Shown: positions 46,610 to 56,573, counted from the first letter of the stretch. The stretch: 64,000 nucleotides of DNA from Pseudoxanthomonas kalamensis DSM 18571 (GCF_010211745.1 NZ_PDWQ01000001.1:813853-877852), one strand, 5' to 3'. Notes: generated from the sequence alone by a model not told the origin. A program made the numbers and translations.

Positions 46610-47503
46610 ATGTCGATCACGTTGCTAGCCGTGGTGGTCGCGCTGGTGCTGGGCCATGTGGCGCCGACGCTGGTTGCCGGCCTGCGGCAGTACGGCTGGT
46701 TCGCGCACTGGACCGGCTGGCTGGGCCGGCAGGCGCAGGGCTGGGAATTCTGGCGCGGACGCTACGGCATCGTGCTGGCGCTGCTGCCGCCGTTGCTGCT
46801 GGTCGGGCTGGTGCAGTGGGTCTGGCGACTGCCGTGGATGGGGTTGTTCGACCTGCTGTTTGGCGTCGTTGCGCTGGTGTACGCGTGGGGGCCGCGCGAC
46901 CTCGATGTGGATGTCGAGGCGATCATCGACAGCGACGATCCTGAAGCGCGCCGTATCGCCATCGCGGACCTGTGGCCGTCCGATGCGCAGCCGTCCAGTG
47001 AGGGGCCGGCGTTGGTCGAGGCGGTGTTCCGCAGTGCTCTGCAGCGCTGGTTCGGCGTGGTGTTCTGGTTCCTGCTGTTGGGGCCGGCCGGCGCGCTGTT
47101 GTATCGCCTTGCCGAGCTGGCGGCCCAGCACGGCGAAACCTACGGCCTGCCGGAGGCCAACGCGGCCGGTGCGCGCGTGTTGCGCGCGCTGCTGGAATGG
47201 CCGGTGGCGCAGCTGATGACGTGGTCGATGGCGCTGGTCGGCAATTTCGACGTGGTCTACCAGGCCTGGCGCTCGAATGGCGGCAATCGCCTGCAACTGG
47301 ACAGCGGCTTCCTGGGCGCGGCCGCACGCGCCAGCGTACGCTCGGAACTGGCCGAAGAAGCACAGGAATACGCCGAGGAAGGCATGGTGCAGGTATTGCC
47401 CGAACTGCCCGAATTGCGCGATGCGATGAGCCTGGCCTGGCGTGTGCTGCTGCTGTGGCTGGCGGTGCTGGCGGTACTGGTGATCGCCGGCTGGGTCAGC
47501 TGA
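46610..47503 (+). CDS. ampE: AmpE-family inner-membrane protein
   Basis: 297 residues, CobD/CbiB-like fold with four hydrophobic segments (about 3-24, 52-70, 75-92, 143-165) and one at the C-terminus (LLLWLAVLAVLVIAGWV). The RWFGVVFWFLLLGPAGALLYRL block is diagnostic of AmpE. It is linked with AmpD to beta-lactamase induction in enterics, though its direct role is poorly known; here no ampD gene is adjacent. GAGGAG is 8 bases upstream of the ATG. A TAGAAT element at 46565-46570 may be its -10. Confidence 0.87.
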   Translation: MSITLLAVVVALVLGHVAPTLVAGLRQYGWFAHWTGWLGRQAQGWEFWRGRYGIVLALLPPLLLVGLVQWVWRLPWMGLFDLLFGVVALVYAWGPRDLDVDVEAIIDSDDPEARRIAIADLWPSDAQPSSEGPALVEAVFRSALQRWFGVVFWFLLLGPAGALLYRLAELAAQHGETYGLPEANAAGARVLRALLEWPVAQLMTWSMALVGNFDVVYQAWRSNGGNRLQLDSGFLGAAARASVRSELAEEAQEYAEEGMVQVLPELPELRDAMSLAWRVLLLWLAVLAVLVIAGWVS

Positions 47504-47530
47504 GGCGGGCGTTGCCGGAAGGCGTGCGGC

Positions 47531-47953
47531 TCAGCCCGGCGCCAGCAGCGTGAACGGCATCCACGGCAGGTTTCGCAATACGGCGAAACCGAGCAGCAGA
47601 ACCAGCCATAGTTGAGGTTTGGCCAATACTCGGATCAATGGATCGAGCGGGCGCAGGCGCACGCCGGCCGCGTTCAGCGCCATCAGGGCAATGAAGGGCA
47701 ACGCCAATGTCAGCAGCGGATTCATCGTCAATGCCTGCAGGACATCCAGCTGGGTCAGTGCATGCAGGCAACGCGTGCTGCCACATCCAGGGCAATAGAG
47801 ACCTGTTAGTGCGTGGAACGGGCATTCCGGCAACAGACTGCCCTGTGCGTTCGGATCGATCCGGCTGACCACTGACAATGCGCCGACACCGGCGACAGCC
47901 AGCAGGGCCGTAGGTGCCCAGCGCGGGATTCTTGAGACGAGGCTATGGTGCAT
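47531..47953 (-). CDS. DUF2752 membrane protein
   Basis: 140 residues, three hydrophobic segments and the DUF2752 signature CPFHALTGLYCPGCGSTR (about 44-61; three Cys, perhaps metal- or disulfide-linked). Function unknown. Homologues are often next to CD225/dispanin or TM2 proteins, as here (two CD225 genes just upstream on the same strand). Convergent with ampE. Confidence 0.87.
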   Translation of the reverse strand: MHHSLVSRIPRWAPTALLAVAGVGALSVVSRIDPNAQGSLLPECPFHALTGLYCPGCGSTRCLHALTQLDVLQALTMNPLLTLALPFIALMALNAAGVRLRPLDPLIRVLAKPQLWLVLLLGFAVLRNLPWMPFTLLAPG

Positions 47954-48002
47954 GAATTCGGGCCAAGACGGCCCGGACGTTGTCCGGGCCGCTCACTTGC
48001 GA

Positions 48003-48293
48003 TCAGTAATTACCCTGAAGCGCGCCCAGTCCACCCAAGGCGAACAGGAAGATCAGATAGGCGACGACCAGCACGACCCATGCGATGACCGACCAGATTG
48101 CCCATTGCTTGGCCTTGTTGGATGACTCTTGCGCTCCAGCCACATCGCCGGCAGCAAGCTTGCCGTTGACCTGTGCGGCATACACGATCGAGACGATGCC
48201 CAGCGGCAGACAGCAGAACAAGGTGGCCAGGATGGCCCAGACCAAGTTGTTCGGAACGTAGGCTGTGGGTGCGTTGGGAGGGGTTGCGCTCAT
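48003..48293 (-). CDS. CD225/dispanin-family small membrane protein, copy 1
   Basis: 96 residues. Typical dispanin plan: a first intramembrane helix with LVWAILATLFCCLPLGIVSIVYA, a short conserved loop (QVNGKLAAGDVAGAQESS) and a second membrane helix. Eukaryotic relatives include IFITM proteins; bacterial members are uncharacterised. Paralogue of 48345-48650, 51 bases apart. GGAGC before the ATG. Confidence 0.9.
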   Translation of the reverse strand: MSATPPNAPTAYVPNNLVWAILATLFCCLPLGIVSIVYAAQVNGKLAAGDVAGAQESSNKAKQWAIWSVIAWVVLVVAYLIFLFALGGLGALQGNY

Positions 48294-48344
48294 GGGTGCT
48301 CCTCGATTGGGTGGTGATACGAAAATACAACAACTGGCAGCTTG

Positions 48345-48650
48345 TCAATTCATGTTGCTCAGGCCGCCCAGCACGCCCATCCCGCCGACGAGCAGGATGA
48401 ACAGCAGATACAGCAACAATGGCACCAGGGCCAGGCCGGCCGACAGCATGGCCCAGAACTTGGCCTTGGCGGAGGATTCGCGTGCGCCGCTGATGTCGCC
48501 GGCAGCGCGCTTGCCGTCCACCTGTGAGGCATACACGATCGAGACGATGCCGATGGGCAGGCAGCAGAACAGTGTGCTGAGGATGGCCCAGACCAGATGG
48601 TTGGGAATGTATTCGACGGTATTGCCGGGCAGCGGAGGCGTCGCGTTCAT
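48345..48650 (-). CDS. CD225/dispanin-family small membrane protein, copy 2
   Basis: 101 residues. Near-identical core to copy 1 (LVWAILSTLFCCLPIGIVSIVYASQ; QVDGKRAAGDISGARESS), with a more Gly-rich C-terminus (LVGGMGVLGGL). First gene of the dispanin-dispanin-DUF2752 run; GGGGA before the ATG. A tandem duplication is evident. Confidence 0.9.
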   Translation of the reverse strand: MNATPPLPGNTVEYIPNHLVWAILSTLFCCLPIGIVSIVYASQVDGKRAAGDISGARESSAKAKFWAMLSAGLALVPLLLYLLFILLVGGMGVLGGLSNMN

Positions 48651-48747
48651 CGGTTCCCCAGAGACTATGGTGCAGAAGCGTTGGCCCGCTGGACGCGAGG
48701 CAGCCTTATGCCGCTAGGGTAACCAAGTCGGCGTGCCCGGGAAAGCG

Positions 48748-50637
48748 TCAGGCCGCGTCGCCGCGCAGTTCGCGGACCTTGGCTTCCAGCGTCTCTGCCG
48801 TGACCGTGCTCCCATCGACCGGCGCATCGGCCACCACGTCCGCCCGCGCGCGGAAGCGGCGCGGCACGCGCATCCGGTGCAGTCGCGAGTCGCGATGGCT
48901 CCACATGCTGCTCCACATGCCTTTCAGCGCCATCGGTACCACTGGCACCGGGCGGCGTTCGAGGATCTTTTCCACGCCGGACTTGAACGGAGCGATCTGC
49001 CCGTCCCTGGTCAACGCGCCCTCGGGGAAGATGCACACCAGCTCGCCTTCGGCCAGCACGGCGTCGATCTGGTCGAAGGCGAGCTGCATCATCTCCGGGT
49101 CTTCGCGGGCGCCGGCGATCGGGATCGCCTTGGCGGTGCGGAAGATCCAGCGCATCACCGGGATGTTGAAGATCTTGTAGTACATCACGAAGCGCACCGG
49201 ACGCGGCACGCTGGCGGCCAGGATCAGCGCGTCCATGTAGCTGACATGGTTGCACACCAGCAGGGCCGGGCCTTCGTCGGGGACGTGCTTCTCGATCCCG
49301 TGCAGGCGCAGCCGGTACAGCGCGCTGACCAGCATCCAGCTGAGGAAACGCATCAGGAACTCGGGCACGATGGTGAAGATCCACAGGGCGACTACCGCGT
49401 TGGCGATCGCCAGCGCCAGGAACAGTTGCGGGATGCTCCAGCCCAGCCAGCGCTGCAGCGCGATGCCGATCAGGGCCGCGCCGACGATGAACAGCGAGTT
49501 CTGGATGTTCATACCGGCGATCACCCGGGCCAGCTCCGATTTCGGCGTGCGGCTCTGGATCAGCGCATACAGCGGCACCACGTAGAAGCCGGTGAACAGG
49601 CCGATGCCGGTCAGGTCGAGGATGATCCGCCAGCTGCCGGCGCTTTCGACGAACTGGCCGATGCTCAGCCCCGACGCCAGCGCGCGGCCGGGCTGGGCGA
49701 AATACAGGTCCAGCATGAAGGCGCTCACGCCGAACGCGCCCAGCGGCACCAGGCCGATCTCGACGATGCGCCCGGACAGTTTTTCGCACAGCAGCGAGCC
49801 CACGCCCACGCCCAGCGAGAACAGCGCCAGCGCGAGGATGTACAGCTTCTGCGTGCCGCCGAGGTTGACCTCGGCATACACCGGCAACTGTGCGGTCAGC
49901 ACGGTGCCGATGAACCAGAACCACGACACGCCGAGTACGGCGTTGCGCACGGCCAGGCGCTTGCGGGTCAGCTGCCAGATCGCCCATGATTCGCGCGCGA
50001 TGTTCCAGCTGATCTCGAGTCCGGGTTCGCCGGCATCCACCTTCGGGATCCGCCGCGCCACCACGTTGCCGGCGATGGCCAGCAGAATGATCGAGATCGC
50101 CGCCACCTGCGGGCCGCATTCGCCGGCCAGTTCGAAGATCATGCCGCCGAAGATCATGCCGATCAGGATCGAGATCGAGGTGCCCATCTCGACCAGGCCG
50201 TTGCCGCCGGTCAGTTCCTCGGGCTTGAGTACCGAAGGCAGGATCGAATACTTGACCGGTCCGAACAGGGTCGATTGCAGGCCGGTGCAGAACAGTGCGA
50301 CCAGCAGGATGGTCATGTTCTGCAGCAGAAAGCCGGCTGCGGCCACCGACATGATGACGATCTCCATCGTTGTGGTGATCACGATCAGCTTCTGCTTCTC
50401 CATCTTTTCGGCGATCTGCCCGGCGCTGGCCGAGAACAGCAGGTAGGGCAGGATGAAGATGGCTGGAGCCAGGTTGGCGTACAGCGCCTTTTCCGCGCTG
50501 CCGACGGCCATGAAGGCGAGCAGGCCGATGATCGCCTGCCGGTACACGTTGTCGTTGAACGCACCCAGCGCCTGTACGGTGAAATAGGGCAGGAATCGGC
50601 GCTGCCCGAGCAGGGCAAACTGGCTGTGTCCGGACAT
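48748..50637 (-). CDS. MFS transporter fused to 1-acyl-glycerophosphate acyltransferase (LplT-PlsC type)
   Basis: 629 residues. Residues about 1-415 are a 12-helix major-facilitator domain like the lysophospholipid flippase LplT (FTVQALGAFNDNVYRQA; FGPVKYSILPSVL). Residues about 425-629 are a PlsC acyltransferase with the HX4D motif (CNHVSYMDAL) and FPEG. Unlike E. coli Aas there is no acyl-ACP synthetase domain here. Predicted to flip lyso-phospholipids inward and re-acylate them, a membrane-repair cycle. The start at 50637 has AAGGAG 7 bases upstream; the frame is open further 5' but without family sequence. Confidence 0.9.
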   Translation of the reverse strand: MSGHSQFALLGQRRFLPYFTVQALGAFNDNVYRQAIIGLLAFMAVGSAEKALYANLAPAIFILPYLLFSASAGQIAEKMEKQKLIVITTTMEIVIMSVAAAGFLLQNMTILLVALFCTGLQSTLFGPVKYSILPSVLKPEELTGGNGLVEMGTSISILIGMIFGGMIFELAGECGPQVAAISIILLAIAGNVVARRIPKVDAGEPGLEISWNIARESWAIWQLTRKRLAVRNAVLGVSWFWFIGTVLTAQLPVYAEVNLGGTQKLYILALALFSLGVGVGSLLCEKLSGRIVEIGLVPLGAFGVSAFMLDLYFAQPGRALASGLSIGQFVESAGSWRIILDLTGIGLFTGFYVVPLYALIQSRTPKSELARVIAGMNIQNSLFIVGAALIGIALQRWLGWSIPQLFLALAIANAVVALWIFTIVPEFLMRFLSWMLVSALYRLRLHGIEKHVPDEGPALLVCNHVSYMDALILAASVPRPVRFVMYYKIFNIPVMRWIFRTAKAIPIAGAREDPEMMQLAFDQIDAVLAEGELVCIFPEGALTRDGQIAPFKSGVEKILERRPVPVVPMALKGMWSSMWSHRDSRLHRMRVPRRFRARADVVADAPVDGSTVTAETLEAKVRELRGDAA

Positions 50638-50777
50638 GCAAGGCTCCTTGGCTGGGCGAAGCCTAGCAGATGCGCGATGGCGGACGATGTCGGCGCACCT
50701 GTCCGTTCCACCGGCTTCGCCAATCGGTCGCGCCGGGCTTGCTAGAGTGCGGTCACGGTCCGGACGAGGGTGTCGCC

Positions 50778-51641
50778 ATGACGCAGCCGCTGATGCCTGC
50801 CGCCTTCCTTGGCCATGGCAGCCCGATGAACGCGCTGGAACGCAATCGCTACACCGAGGCGTGGCGCGCGTTCGGCGCATCGGTGCCGAAGCCGCGGGCG
50901 ATCCTGATGGTGTCCGCGCACTGGTACGTCAACGCGCTGGCGCTGACCGCGATGCCGGCGCCGCGCACGATTCATGATTTCTACGGATTCCCACAGGCGC
51001 TGTTCGACGTGCAATACCCGGCGCCGGGCTTGCCATCGCTGGCAGAAGAAGTCGCCGATCTGGTGAAACCGGACTTCGTTGCCGGCCAGGATCGCGACGG
51101 CTGGGGTCTGGATCATGGCGCCTGGTCAGTGCTGGTGCATGCGTTTCCGCAGGCCGACATCCCGGTGGTGCAGCTGTCCATCGATGCGCGCCGGCCGTTC
51201 GAATGGCATCTGGCGCTGGGCGCCAGGCTGGCGGCATTGCGCGCCAGCGGCGTGCTGGTCATCGGCAGCGGCAACGTGGTGCACAACCTGCGCGCGATCG
51301 ACTGGCAGCAGCCGGATGGTGCATTCGACTGGACGCGGCGGTTCGATGCCGATGCGCGCGAGTTGATGGCCGAGCGCCCGCACGAACTGCCTTCACTGGT
51401 TGCGCATCGCGACTACCGGCTGGCGGTGCCGACGCCCGACCATTTCCTGCCGCTGCTGTACCTGGCCGGACTGGCGGCGGCGGAAAAGACCGGCGCCAGC
51501 GTCCTCGTCGACGGTGATGCCTACGGCTCGCTGTCGATGACCTCGTACACCCTGGATGCGCACTGTCCGCAAGCTGGCGATGCGACCGATGGCGCGGCGC
51601 CGCTGGAAACGGTGTTGCCGCCGGAGAGCGCCAACATCTGA
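50778..51641 (+). CDS. 4,5-DOPA dioxygenase extradiol-type protein (YgiD family)
   Basis: 287 residues, LigB-fold. Metal-binding His residues: [11 protein letters not shown] (His near 13), SAHWYV (His near 47), [10 protein letters not shown] and the C-terminal [12 protein letters not shown]. coli YgiD opens DOPA at the 4,5 bond; plant homologues make betalamic acid. The physiological substrate in bacteria is uncertain. A TGCTAGAGT element at about 50741 could be an extended -10. Followed by the broken flavin oxidoreductase gene. Confidence 0.9.
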   Translation: MTQPLMPAAFLGHGSPMNALERNRYTEAWRAFGASVPKPRAILMVSAHWYVNALALTAMPAPRTIHDFYGFPQALFDVQYPAPGLPSLAEEVADLVKPDFVAGQDRDGWGLDHGAWSVLVHAFPQADIPVVQLSIDARRPFEWHLALGARLAALRASGVLVIGSGNVVHNLRAIDWQQPDGAFDWTRRFDADARELMAERPHELPSLVAHRDYRLAVPTPDHFLPLLYLAGLAAAEKTGASVLVDGDAYGSLSMTSYTLDAHCPQAGDATDGAAPLETVLPPESANI

Positions 51642-51777
51642 GCGCTGCGCGGCTGTGTTCCGCCGGTGGCGTTGAACACCGGCGCGCTCGCGCCGATAGT
51701 GGCGACCTTGCGCACTCCGGGGTCGGCGTGCGCATGGGCGATATCCGCCGCACCTTCATCCTGTCCGGGAGTCCGTC

Positions 51778-52884
51778 TTGAGCCGCTTGTTCGCTCCGTT
51801 GTCCATCGGTCCGCTGTCGCTGTCCAACCGCATCGTCATCGCGCCGATGTGCCAGTACTCGGCCAATGACGGCCGCGCCAGCGACTGGCACCACTTCCAT
51901 TGGACCAACCTGGCCCTGTCCGGTGCCGGGCTGATGATCATCGAAGCCACCGCCGTCGAGCCGCGCGGGCGCATCAGCTGGGCCGACATGGGCCTGTGGG
52001 ACGATGACACCGAGCGTGCTTTCGCCGCCGCGCTGGCGGTCGCGCGTGGTTATTCGCGCATGCCGATCGGCGTGCAACTTGCCCACGCCGGGCGCAAGGC
52101 TTCGACGTAGCGGCCTTGGGAGCAGGGTGGTGGAGCCATCGCGGCGGGCGAGGAACATGGCTGGCTGACCGTTTCGGCTTCGGCATTGCCCTATGCCGAA
52201 GGCGATCCCGCGCCGGACGAACTCGACGCTACCGGCATCGATGCGGTGGTCGAAGCCTTCGCCGCCGCCGCGCGTCGCGCGGTGCGGTTGGGCCTGGATC
52301 TGATCGAGATCCATGCCGCGCACGGCTATCTGCTGCATCAGTTCCTGTCGCCATTGTCCAACCTGCGGCAGGACGCATACGGCGGCTCGCTGGAAAACCG
52401 CATGCGGCTGCTGTTGCGGGTGTTCGACGCGGTCAAGGCGGCGGTGCCGGAGTCGATGGCGCTGGGCGTGCGCATCTCCGCGACCGACTGGGTCGAAGAT
52501 GGCTGGGATCTGGTGCAGAGCGTCGAGCTGGCGAAGGTGCTGGATGCGCGCGGCTGTCACTACATCCACGTCTCCAGCGGCGGGCTGGACCCGCGCCAGC
52601 AGATCAGCATCGGTCCTGGCTATCAGTTGCCGTTCGCCGAGGCGATCAAGCGCGAGGTGCGGATGCCGGTGGTCGCGGTCGGCCTGATCACCGAGGCCAG
52701 GCAGGCCGAGTCGGTGCTGGCGCAGGAACAGGCCGACGCGGTGGCGCTGGCGCGCGGCATCCTTTACGACCCTCGTTGGCCGTGGCATGCCGCCGCCGAG
52801 CTGGGTGCGCAGGTCGCGGTCGCGCCGCAGTACCTGCGCTGCACGCCGCACGGGCTGGACAAACTGCTCGTCGCGCAGCAGTGA
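51778..52884 (+). pseudogene. NADH:flavin oxidoreductase (Old Yellow Enzyme, YqjM-like) interrupted by an in-frame amber codon
   Basis: Reading from a TTG start (GGGAG 6 bases upstream), a complete OYE sequence of 368 codons would be present, but codon 111 is TAG (52108-52110). It falls right after HAGRKAST, where family members usually have Gln (KASTQRPW); a single CAG-to-TAG change explains it. Downstream the frame continues unbroken with RPWEQGG, the substrate-binding His pair (EIHAAHGYLLHQF), SPLSNLRQDAYGGSLENR and the flavin-site VGLITEARQAE to base 52884. There is no other damage, so the mutation is recent, or the stop is suppressed, or it is a sequencing error. An internal ATG at 52186 could only give an inactive barrel fragment. 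Confidence 0.88.
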
Positions 52885-52912
52885 GGGTGACGCCGGCAGT
52901 GCGGCGCCGGAT

Positions 52913-54205
52913 TCAGGCCGTGCCGCGTTCGCGTTCGATCGCGCGCCAGCCGATGTCGTGGCGGTGGAATTCGTGCGACCACGAGATCGCGGCGACCCCG
53001 GCATAGGCGTCGCGTTGCGCCGCTGATACCGATTCGCCCAGCGCGGCTACGCACAGCACGCGGCCGCCGGCGCTGACCACCCGGCCCTCGGTGTCCAGTG
53101 CGGTGCCGGCGTGAAAGACCTTGGCGGTGTCCGGTACGGCGTCCAGACCATCGATGACCTCGCCGGTGACCGGCGATTCCGGATACGGGTGGGCCGCCAT
53201 TACCACGCCCAGCGACGGCCGCGGGTCCCACTGCGCATCGACGGTATCCAGCCGGCCGTCAATGGCGGCCTCGACCAGTTCGATCAGGTCCGATTGCAGG
53301 CGCAGCATCACCGGCTGGGTTTCCGGGTCGCCGAAGCGCACGTTGAATTCGATCACCTTCGGTGCGCCGTTCTTGTCGATCATCAGCCCGGCGTACAGGA
53401 AACCGGTGAACGGCACGCCATCGGCGGCCATGCCGGCCACGGTCGGTTCGACCACCTCGCGCATGATTCGCGCATGCACCTCGGGGGTGACCACCGGCGC
53501 CGGTGAATACGCGCCCATGCCGCCGGTGTTGGGGCCGGTGTCGCCGTCGCCGACCCGCTTGTGGTCCTGCGAGGTCGCCATTGGCAGCGCATGGGTACCG
53601 TCCACCATCGAGATGAAGCTGGCTTCCTCGCCGTCGAGGAACTCCTCGATCACCACCCGCGCCCCCGCTTCGCCGAAAGCATTGCCGGCCAGCATGTCGC
53701 GCACCGCGGCCTCGGCTTCGTCCAGCGTCATCGCCACGATCACGCCCTTGCCGGCGGCCAGGCCATCGGCCTTGATGACGATCGGTGCGCCTTTGTCGCG
53801 GACATAGGCCAGCGCGGCATCCACGTCGGTATGCACTTCGTAGAACGCGGTGGGAATGGCGTGACGCTTGAGGAAATCCTTGGCGAACGCTTTGCTGCCC
53901 TCCAGCTGCGCGGCGGCGGCGCTCGGGCCGAAGATGCGCAGCCCGGCATTGCGGAAGGCATCGACCACGCCAGCCACCAGCGGCACTTCCGGGCCGACCA
54001 CGGTCAGGCCCACGCCTTCGTCTTGCGCCAGCTTCAGCAGACCGGCGATGTCGGTGACCTTGACGGCTGCGTTGCGACAGCCGGCTTCGGTCGCGGTGCC
54101 GGCGTTGCCGGGGGCGACGATTACCTCGCTCACGCGCGGCGACTGCGCCAGCTTCCAGGCCAGGGCGTGTTCGCGGCCACCGGCGCCGATGACGAGGAGC
54201 TTCAT
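52913..54205 (-). CDS. purD: Phosphoribosylamine--glycine ligase (GAR synthetase)
   Basis: Second step of purine synthesis: phosphoribosylamine + glycine + ATP. 430 residues, the family length. N-terminus [22 protein letters not shown]-grasp domain with VIKADGLAAGKGVIVA, EEFLDGEEAS, DHKRVGDGDTGPNTGGMGAYSP and EFNVRFGDPETQ. The ATG shares 4 bases with the stop of the upstream small lipoprotein gene (ATGA). Purine operon with purH upstream. Confidence 0.96.
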   Translation of the reverse strand: MKLLVIGAGGREHALAWKLAQSPRVSEVIVAPGNAGTATEAGCRNAAVKVTDIAGLLKLAQDEGVGLTVVGPEVPLVAGVVDAFRNAGLRIFGPSAAAAQLEGSKAFAKDFLKRHAIPTAFYEVHTDVDAALAYVRDKGAPIVIKADGLAAGKGVIVAMTLDEAEAAVRDMLAGNAFGEAGARVVIEEFLDGEEASFISMVDGTHALPMATSQDHKRVGDGDTGPNTGGMGAYSPAPVVTPEVHARIMREVVEPTVAGMAADGVPFTGFLYAGLMIDKNGAPKVIEFNVRFGDPETQPVMLRLQSDLIELVEAAIDGRLDTVDAQWDPRPSLGVVMAAHPYPESPVTGEVIDGLDAVPDTAKVFHAGTALDTEGRVVSAGGRVLCVAALGESVSAAQRDAYAGVAAISWSHEFHRHDIGWRAIERERGTA

Positions 54206-54621
54206 GAAGCAGTCCTCGGGGCGGGGCACTCGCTGGCCGGCATCGAGACTTCGAAGATCAGCTTGTCCGAGGCATCCACGAAACGGCGGACGAGGACAGC
54301 ATCGGTGCCGCGTAGCGGAGCGATGGCCGGCAGCGCACACAATCGCGGCAATTCGCGTTGTTCGCTCTGGTGCAGCTCGTCGAAGCGCGGATTCTTGCGC
54401 AGCGTGTCGGCATCGCCTTCCGGGCTGCGGATCAGGAACACCAGGCGCTTGCCTCTGGCCTCGACCGATTCGGTGACCAGGTCCTCGAAGTACGGCGCCG
54501 GCAGGGTGGCGGCGATCTGTTCGCGCACCTGTTGCACCGCCGGGTCGCGGGTGGTGCAGGCGGCCAGCACGAGCAGGCCGAGCGCGAGGATCGCGGGGCG
54601 AAGGAAGGAGGTCGTGGCCAT
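54202..54621 (-). CDS. Small lipoprotein between purH and purD
   Basis: 139 residues. Signal peptide with lipobox VLAAC (Cys about residue 22), then a short globular domain with two Cys (RLCALP, SECPAP) that may pair. No family recognised. Its stop overlaps the purD start, so it is co-translated with purine genes though no functional link is evident. Confidence 0.8.
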   Translation of the reverse strand: MATTSFLRPAILALGLLVLAACTTRDPAVQQVREQIAATLPAPYFEDLVTESVEARGKRLVFLIRSPEGDADTLRKNPRFDELHQSEQRELPRLCALPAIAPLRGTDAVLVRRFVDASDKLIFEVSMPASECPAPRTAS

Positions 54622-54649
54622 GTCGCGCTCCGGCAGCGGAAATGATCGG

Positions 54650-56221
54650 TCAGTGGCGGAAGTGCCGCACGCCGGTGAATACCATGGCGATGCCGTGTTC
54701 GTCGGCTGCGGCGACGATTTCGGCGTCGCGCATCGAGCCGCCGGGCTGGATCACCGCCTTGATGCCGGCTTCGGCTGCGGCGTCGATACCGTCGCGGAAC
54801 GGGAAGAAGGCGTCCGAAGCCATCACCGAGCCGGGCACGACCAAGTTGGCGTCGGTTGCCTTGATCCCGGCGATGCGCGCCGAATACACCCGGCTCATCT
54901 GCCCGGCGCCGACACCGATGGTGCGCTGGTCGCGGGCATAGACGATCGCATTCGACTTGACGAACTTGGCGACCTTCCAGGCGAACAACAGGTCGGCGAA
55001 CTGTTGCTCGGTGGGCACCTGCCGGGTAACGACCTTCAGCTCGTCGCGGGTGACCACGCGGTCGTCGGCGGTTTGCAGCAGCATGCCGGAGTTGACCCGC
55101 TTGGCATCGATGAAGCCGGGCGAAACCGGCGCCAGCGGGATGCGCAGCACGCGCACGTTGACCTTCTTCTTGGCGTACTCCAGTGCGCCTTCCTCGTAGT
55201 CCGGCGCGATCAGCACCTCGACGAACTGACGGTCCAGGATGACCTTGGCGGTGGCCGCATCCAGCGTCCGGTTGAAGGCGAGGATGCCGCCGAAGGCGCT
55301 GGTCGGGTCGGTGGCGTAGGCCAGTTCGTAGGCGTCGCCACAGGCCGCGCCGACCGCCACCCCGCAGGGATTGGCGTGCTTGACGATCACGCAGGCCGGC
55401 GCATCGAACTGGCGCACGCATTCCCACGCCGCATCGCTGTCGGCGATGTTGTTGTAGCTCAGTTCCTTGCCCTGCAACTGGGTGAACGTGGGCAGCGAGC
55501 CCGGCGCGGGGTACAGGTCGCGGTAGAACGCGGCCTGCTGGTGCGGGTTCTCGCCGTAGCGCAGGTCCATCACCTTGACGAAGCAGCCGTTGGCTTGCGC
55601 GGCGAACTGCGCCTTGCTGCCGTCTTCCTGCAGGGAGGACAGGTGGCTGCTGATGCAGCCGTCGTAGTAGGCGACGCTGTTGAACGCGGCCACGGCGAGC
55701 TGCCAGCGGGTCTTCGCCGACAGCGCGCCGGCGTTGGCGTCCAGTTCCTCGACGATGCCGGCGTACTGCGCCGGGTCGGTGGCGACGGCCACGCGCGCGA
55801 AATTCTTGGCCGCGCTGCGCAGCATCGCCGGGCCGCCGATGTCGATGTTCTCGATGATGTCCTCGAAGCGGCTGTCCGGGTTGGCCGCCACTTGCGCGAA
55901 CGGATACAGGTTCAGCACCAGCAGGTCGATTTTCTCGATGCCGTGCTGCGCCATCACCGCATCGTCCAGGCCGGCGCGGCCCAGCAGGCCGCCGTGGACC
56001 ATCGGGTGCAGCGTCTTCACCCGGCCATCCATCATTTCCGGGAAGCCGGTGACGTCGGACACGTCCTTCACCGCCAGGCCGGCGTCGCGGATCGCTTTCG
56101 CGGTGCCGCCGGTGGAAAGCAGTTCCACGCCGTGCGCGGCCAGCGCCTTGGCGAGTTCGATCAGGCCGGTCTTGTCGGATACGGACAGCAGGGCCCGGCG
56201 GACGGGCGTCGGTTCGGACAT
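54650..56221 (-). CDS. purH: Bifunctional AICAR formyltransferase / IMP cyclohydrolase
   Basis: Last two steps of IMP synthesis. 523 residues. N-terminal cyclohydrolase ([38 protein letters not shown]) and C-terminal transformylase with the catalytic Lys-His pair in [10 protein letters not shown] and [12 protein letters not shown]. The start at 56221 ([17 protein letters not shown]) matches family length; a frame open to 56251 is possible. Lies between fis and the lipoprotein-purD pair. Confidence 0.96.
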   Translation of the reverse strand: MSEPTPVRRALLSVSDKTGLIELAKALAAHGVELLSTGGTAKAIRDAGLAVKDVSDVTGFPEMMDGRVKTLHPMVHGGLLGRAGLDDAVMAQHGIEKIDLLVLNLYPFAQVAANPDSRFEDIIENIDIGGPAMLRSAAKNFARVAVATDPAQYAGIVEELDANAGALSAKTRWQLAVAAFNSVAYYDGCISSHLSSLQEDGSKAQFAAQANGCFVKVMDLRYGENPHQQAAFYRDLYPAPGSLPTFTQLQGKELSYNNIADSDAAWECVRQFDAPACVIVKHANPCGVAVGAACGDAYELAYATDPTSAFGGILAFNRTLDAATAKVILDRQFVEVLIAPDYEEGALEYAKKKVNVRVLRIPLAPVSPGFIDAKRVNSGMLLQTADDRVVTRDELKVVTRQVPTEQQFADLLFAWKVAKFVKSNAIVYARDQRTIGVGAGQMSRVYSARIAGIKATDANLVVPGSVMASDAFFPFRDGIDAAAEAGIKAVIQPGGSMRDAEIVAAADEHGIAMVFTGVRHFRH

Positions 56222-56300
56222 TGTGGGGTGTGCGCTGGGAAACGGGCGCACATTGTAAGACCTGCGCGGCGGGGCTGTCCGCGCGCCGGCCGCGACCCGC

Positions 56301-56573
56301 TCAGTCCAGGCCGTAGTCGCGCAGCTTCTTGCGCAGGGTCGAGCGATGGATGCCCAGCAGTGCCGCGGCGCGGCTCTGGTTGCCTTCGCAGTGGTTCAGC
56401 ACTTCGACGAACAGCGGGATTTCCATCTCGCGCAGGACGATGTCGTACACGTCGTTGGCGGTGCAGCCATCCAGATCGCACAGGTAGCGCCGGACCGATT
56501 GCGCGACGTGTTCGCGCAAGGGCTGGCGGTTGTGGCCACGACCTGGATCATGGCGGTTCGTGGCGGTGATCAA
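56301..56573 (-). CDS. fis: Fis-family nucleoid protein
   Basis: 90 residues; the C-terminal helix-turn-helix [25 protein letters not shown] is diagnostic and preceded by the dimerising core [16 protein letters not shown]. Fis bends DNA and activates rRNA and other growth genes. The start is an unusual TTG at 56573, supported by CGGGGAG a few bases upstream; no ATG in frame gives full length. In enterics fis follows dusB; here it is upstream of purH. Confidence 0.93.
   Translation of the reverse strand: MITATNRHDPGRGHNRQPLREHVAQSVRRYLCDLDGCTANDVYDIVLREMEIPLFVEVLNHCEGNQSRAAALLGIHRSTLRKKLRDYGLD

Noticed and set aside
52116..53006. A second-frame plus-strand open frame across the broken oxidoreductase as a replacement gene
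   Set aside because: Arg/Gly-rich composition with no motifs; the OYE frame continues unbroken after the amber codon.
53561..56569. A 1,002-codon plus-strand open frame antisense to purD and purH
   Set aside because: Runs through two essential, clearly recognised genes and has no recognisable protein features; a GC-bias shadow.
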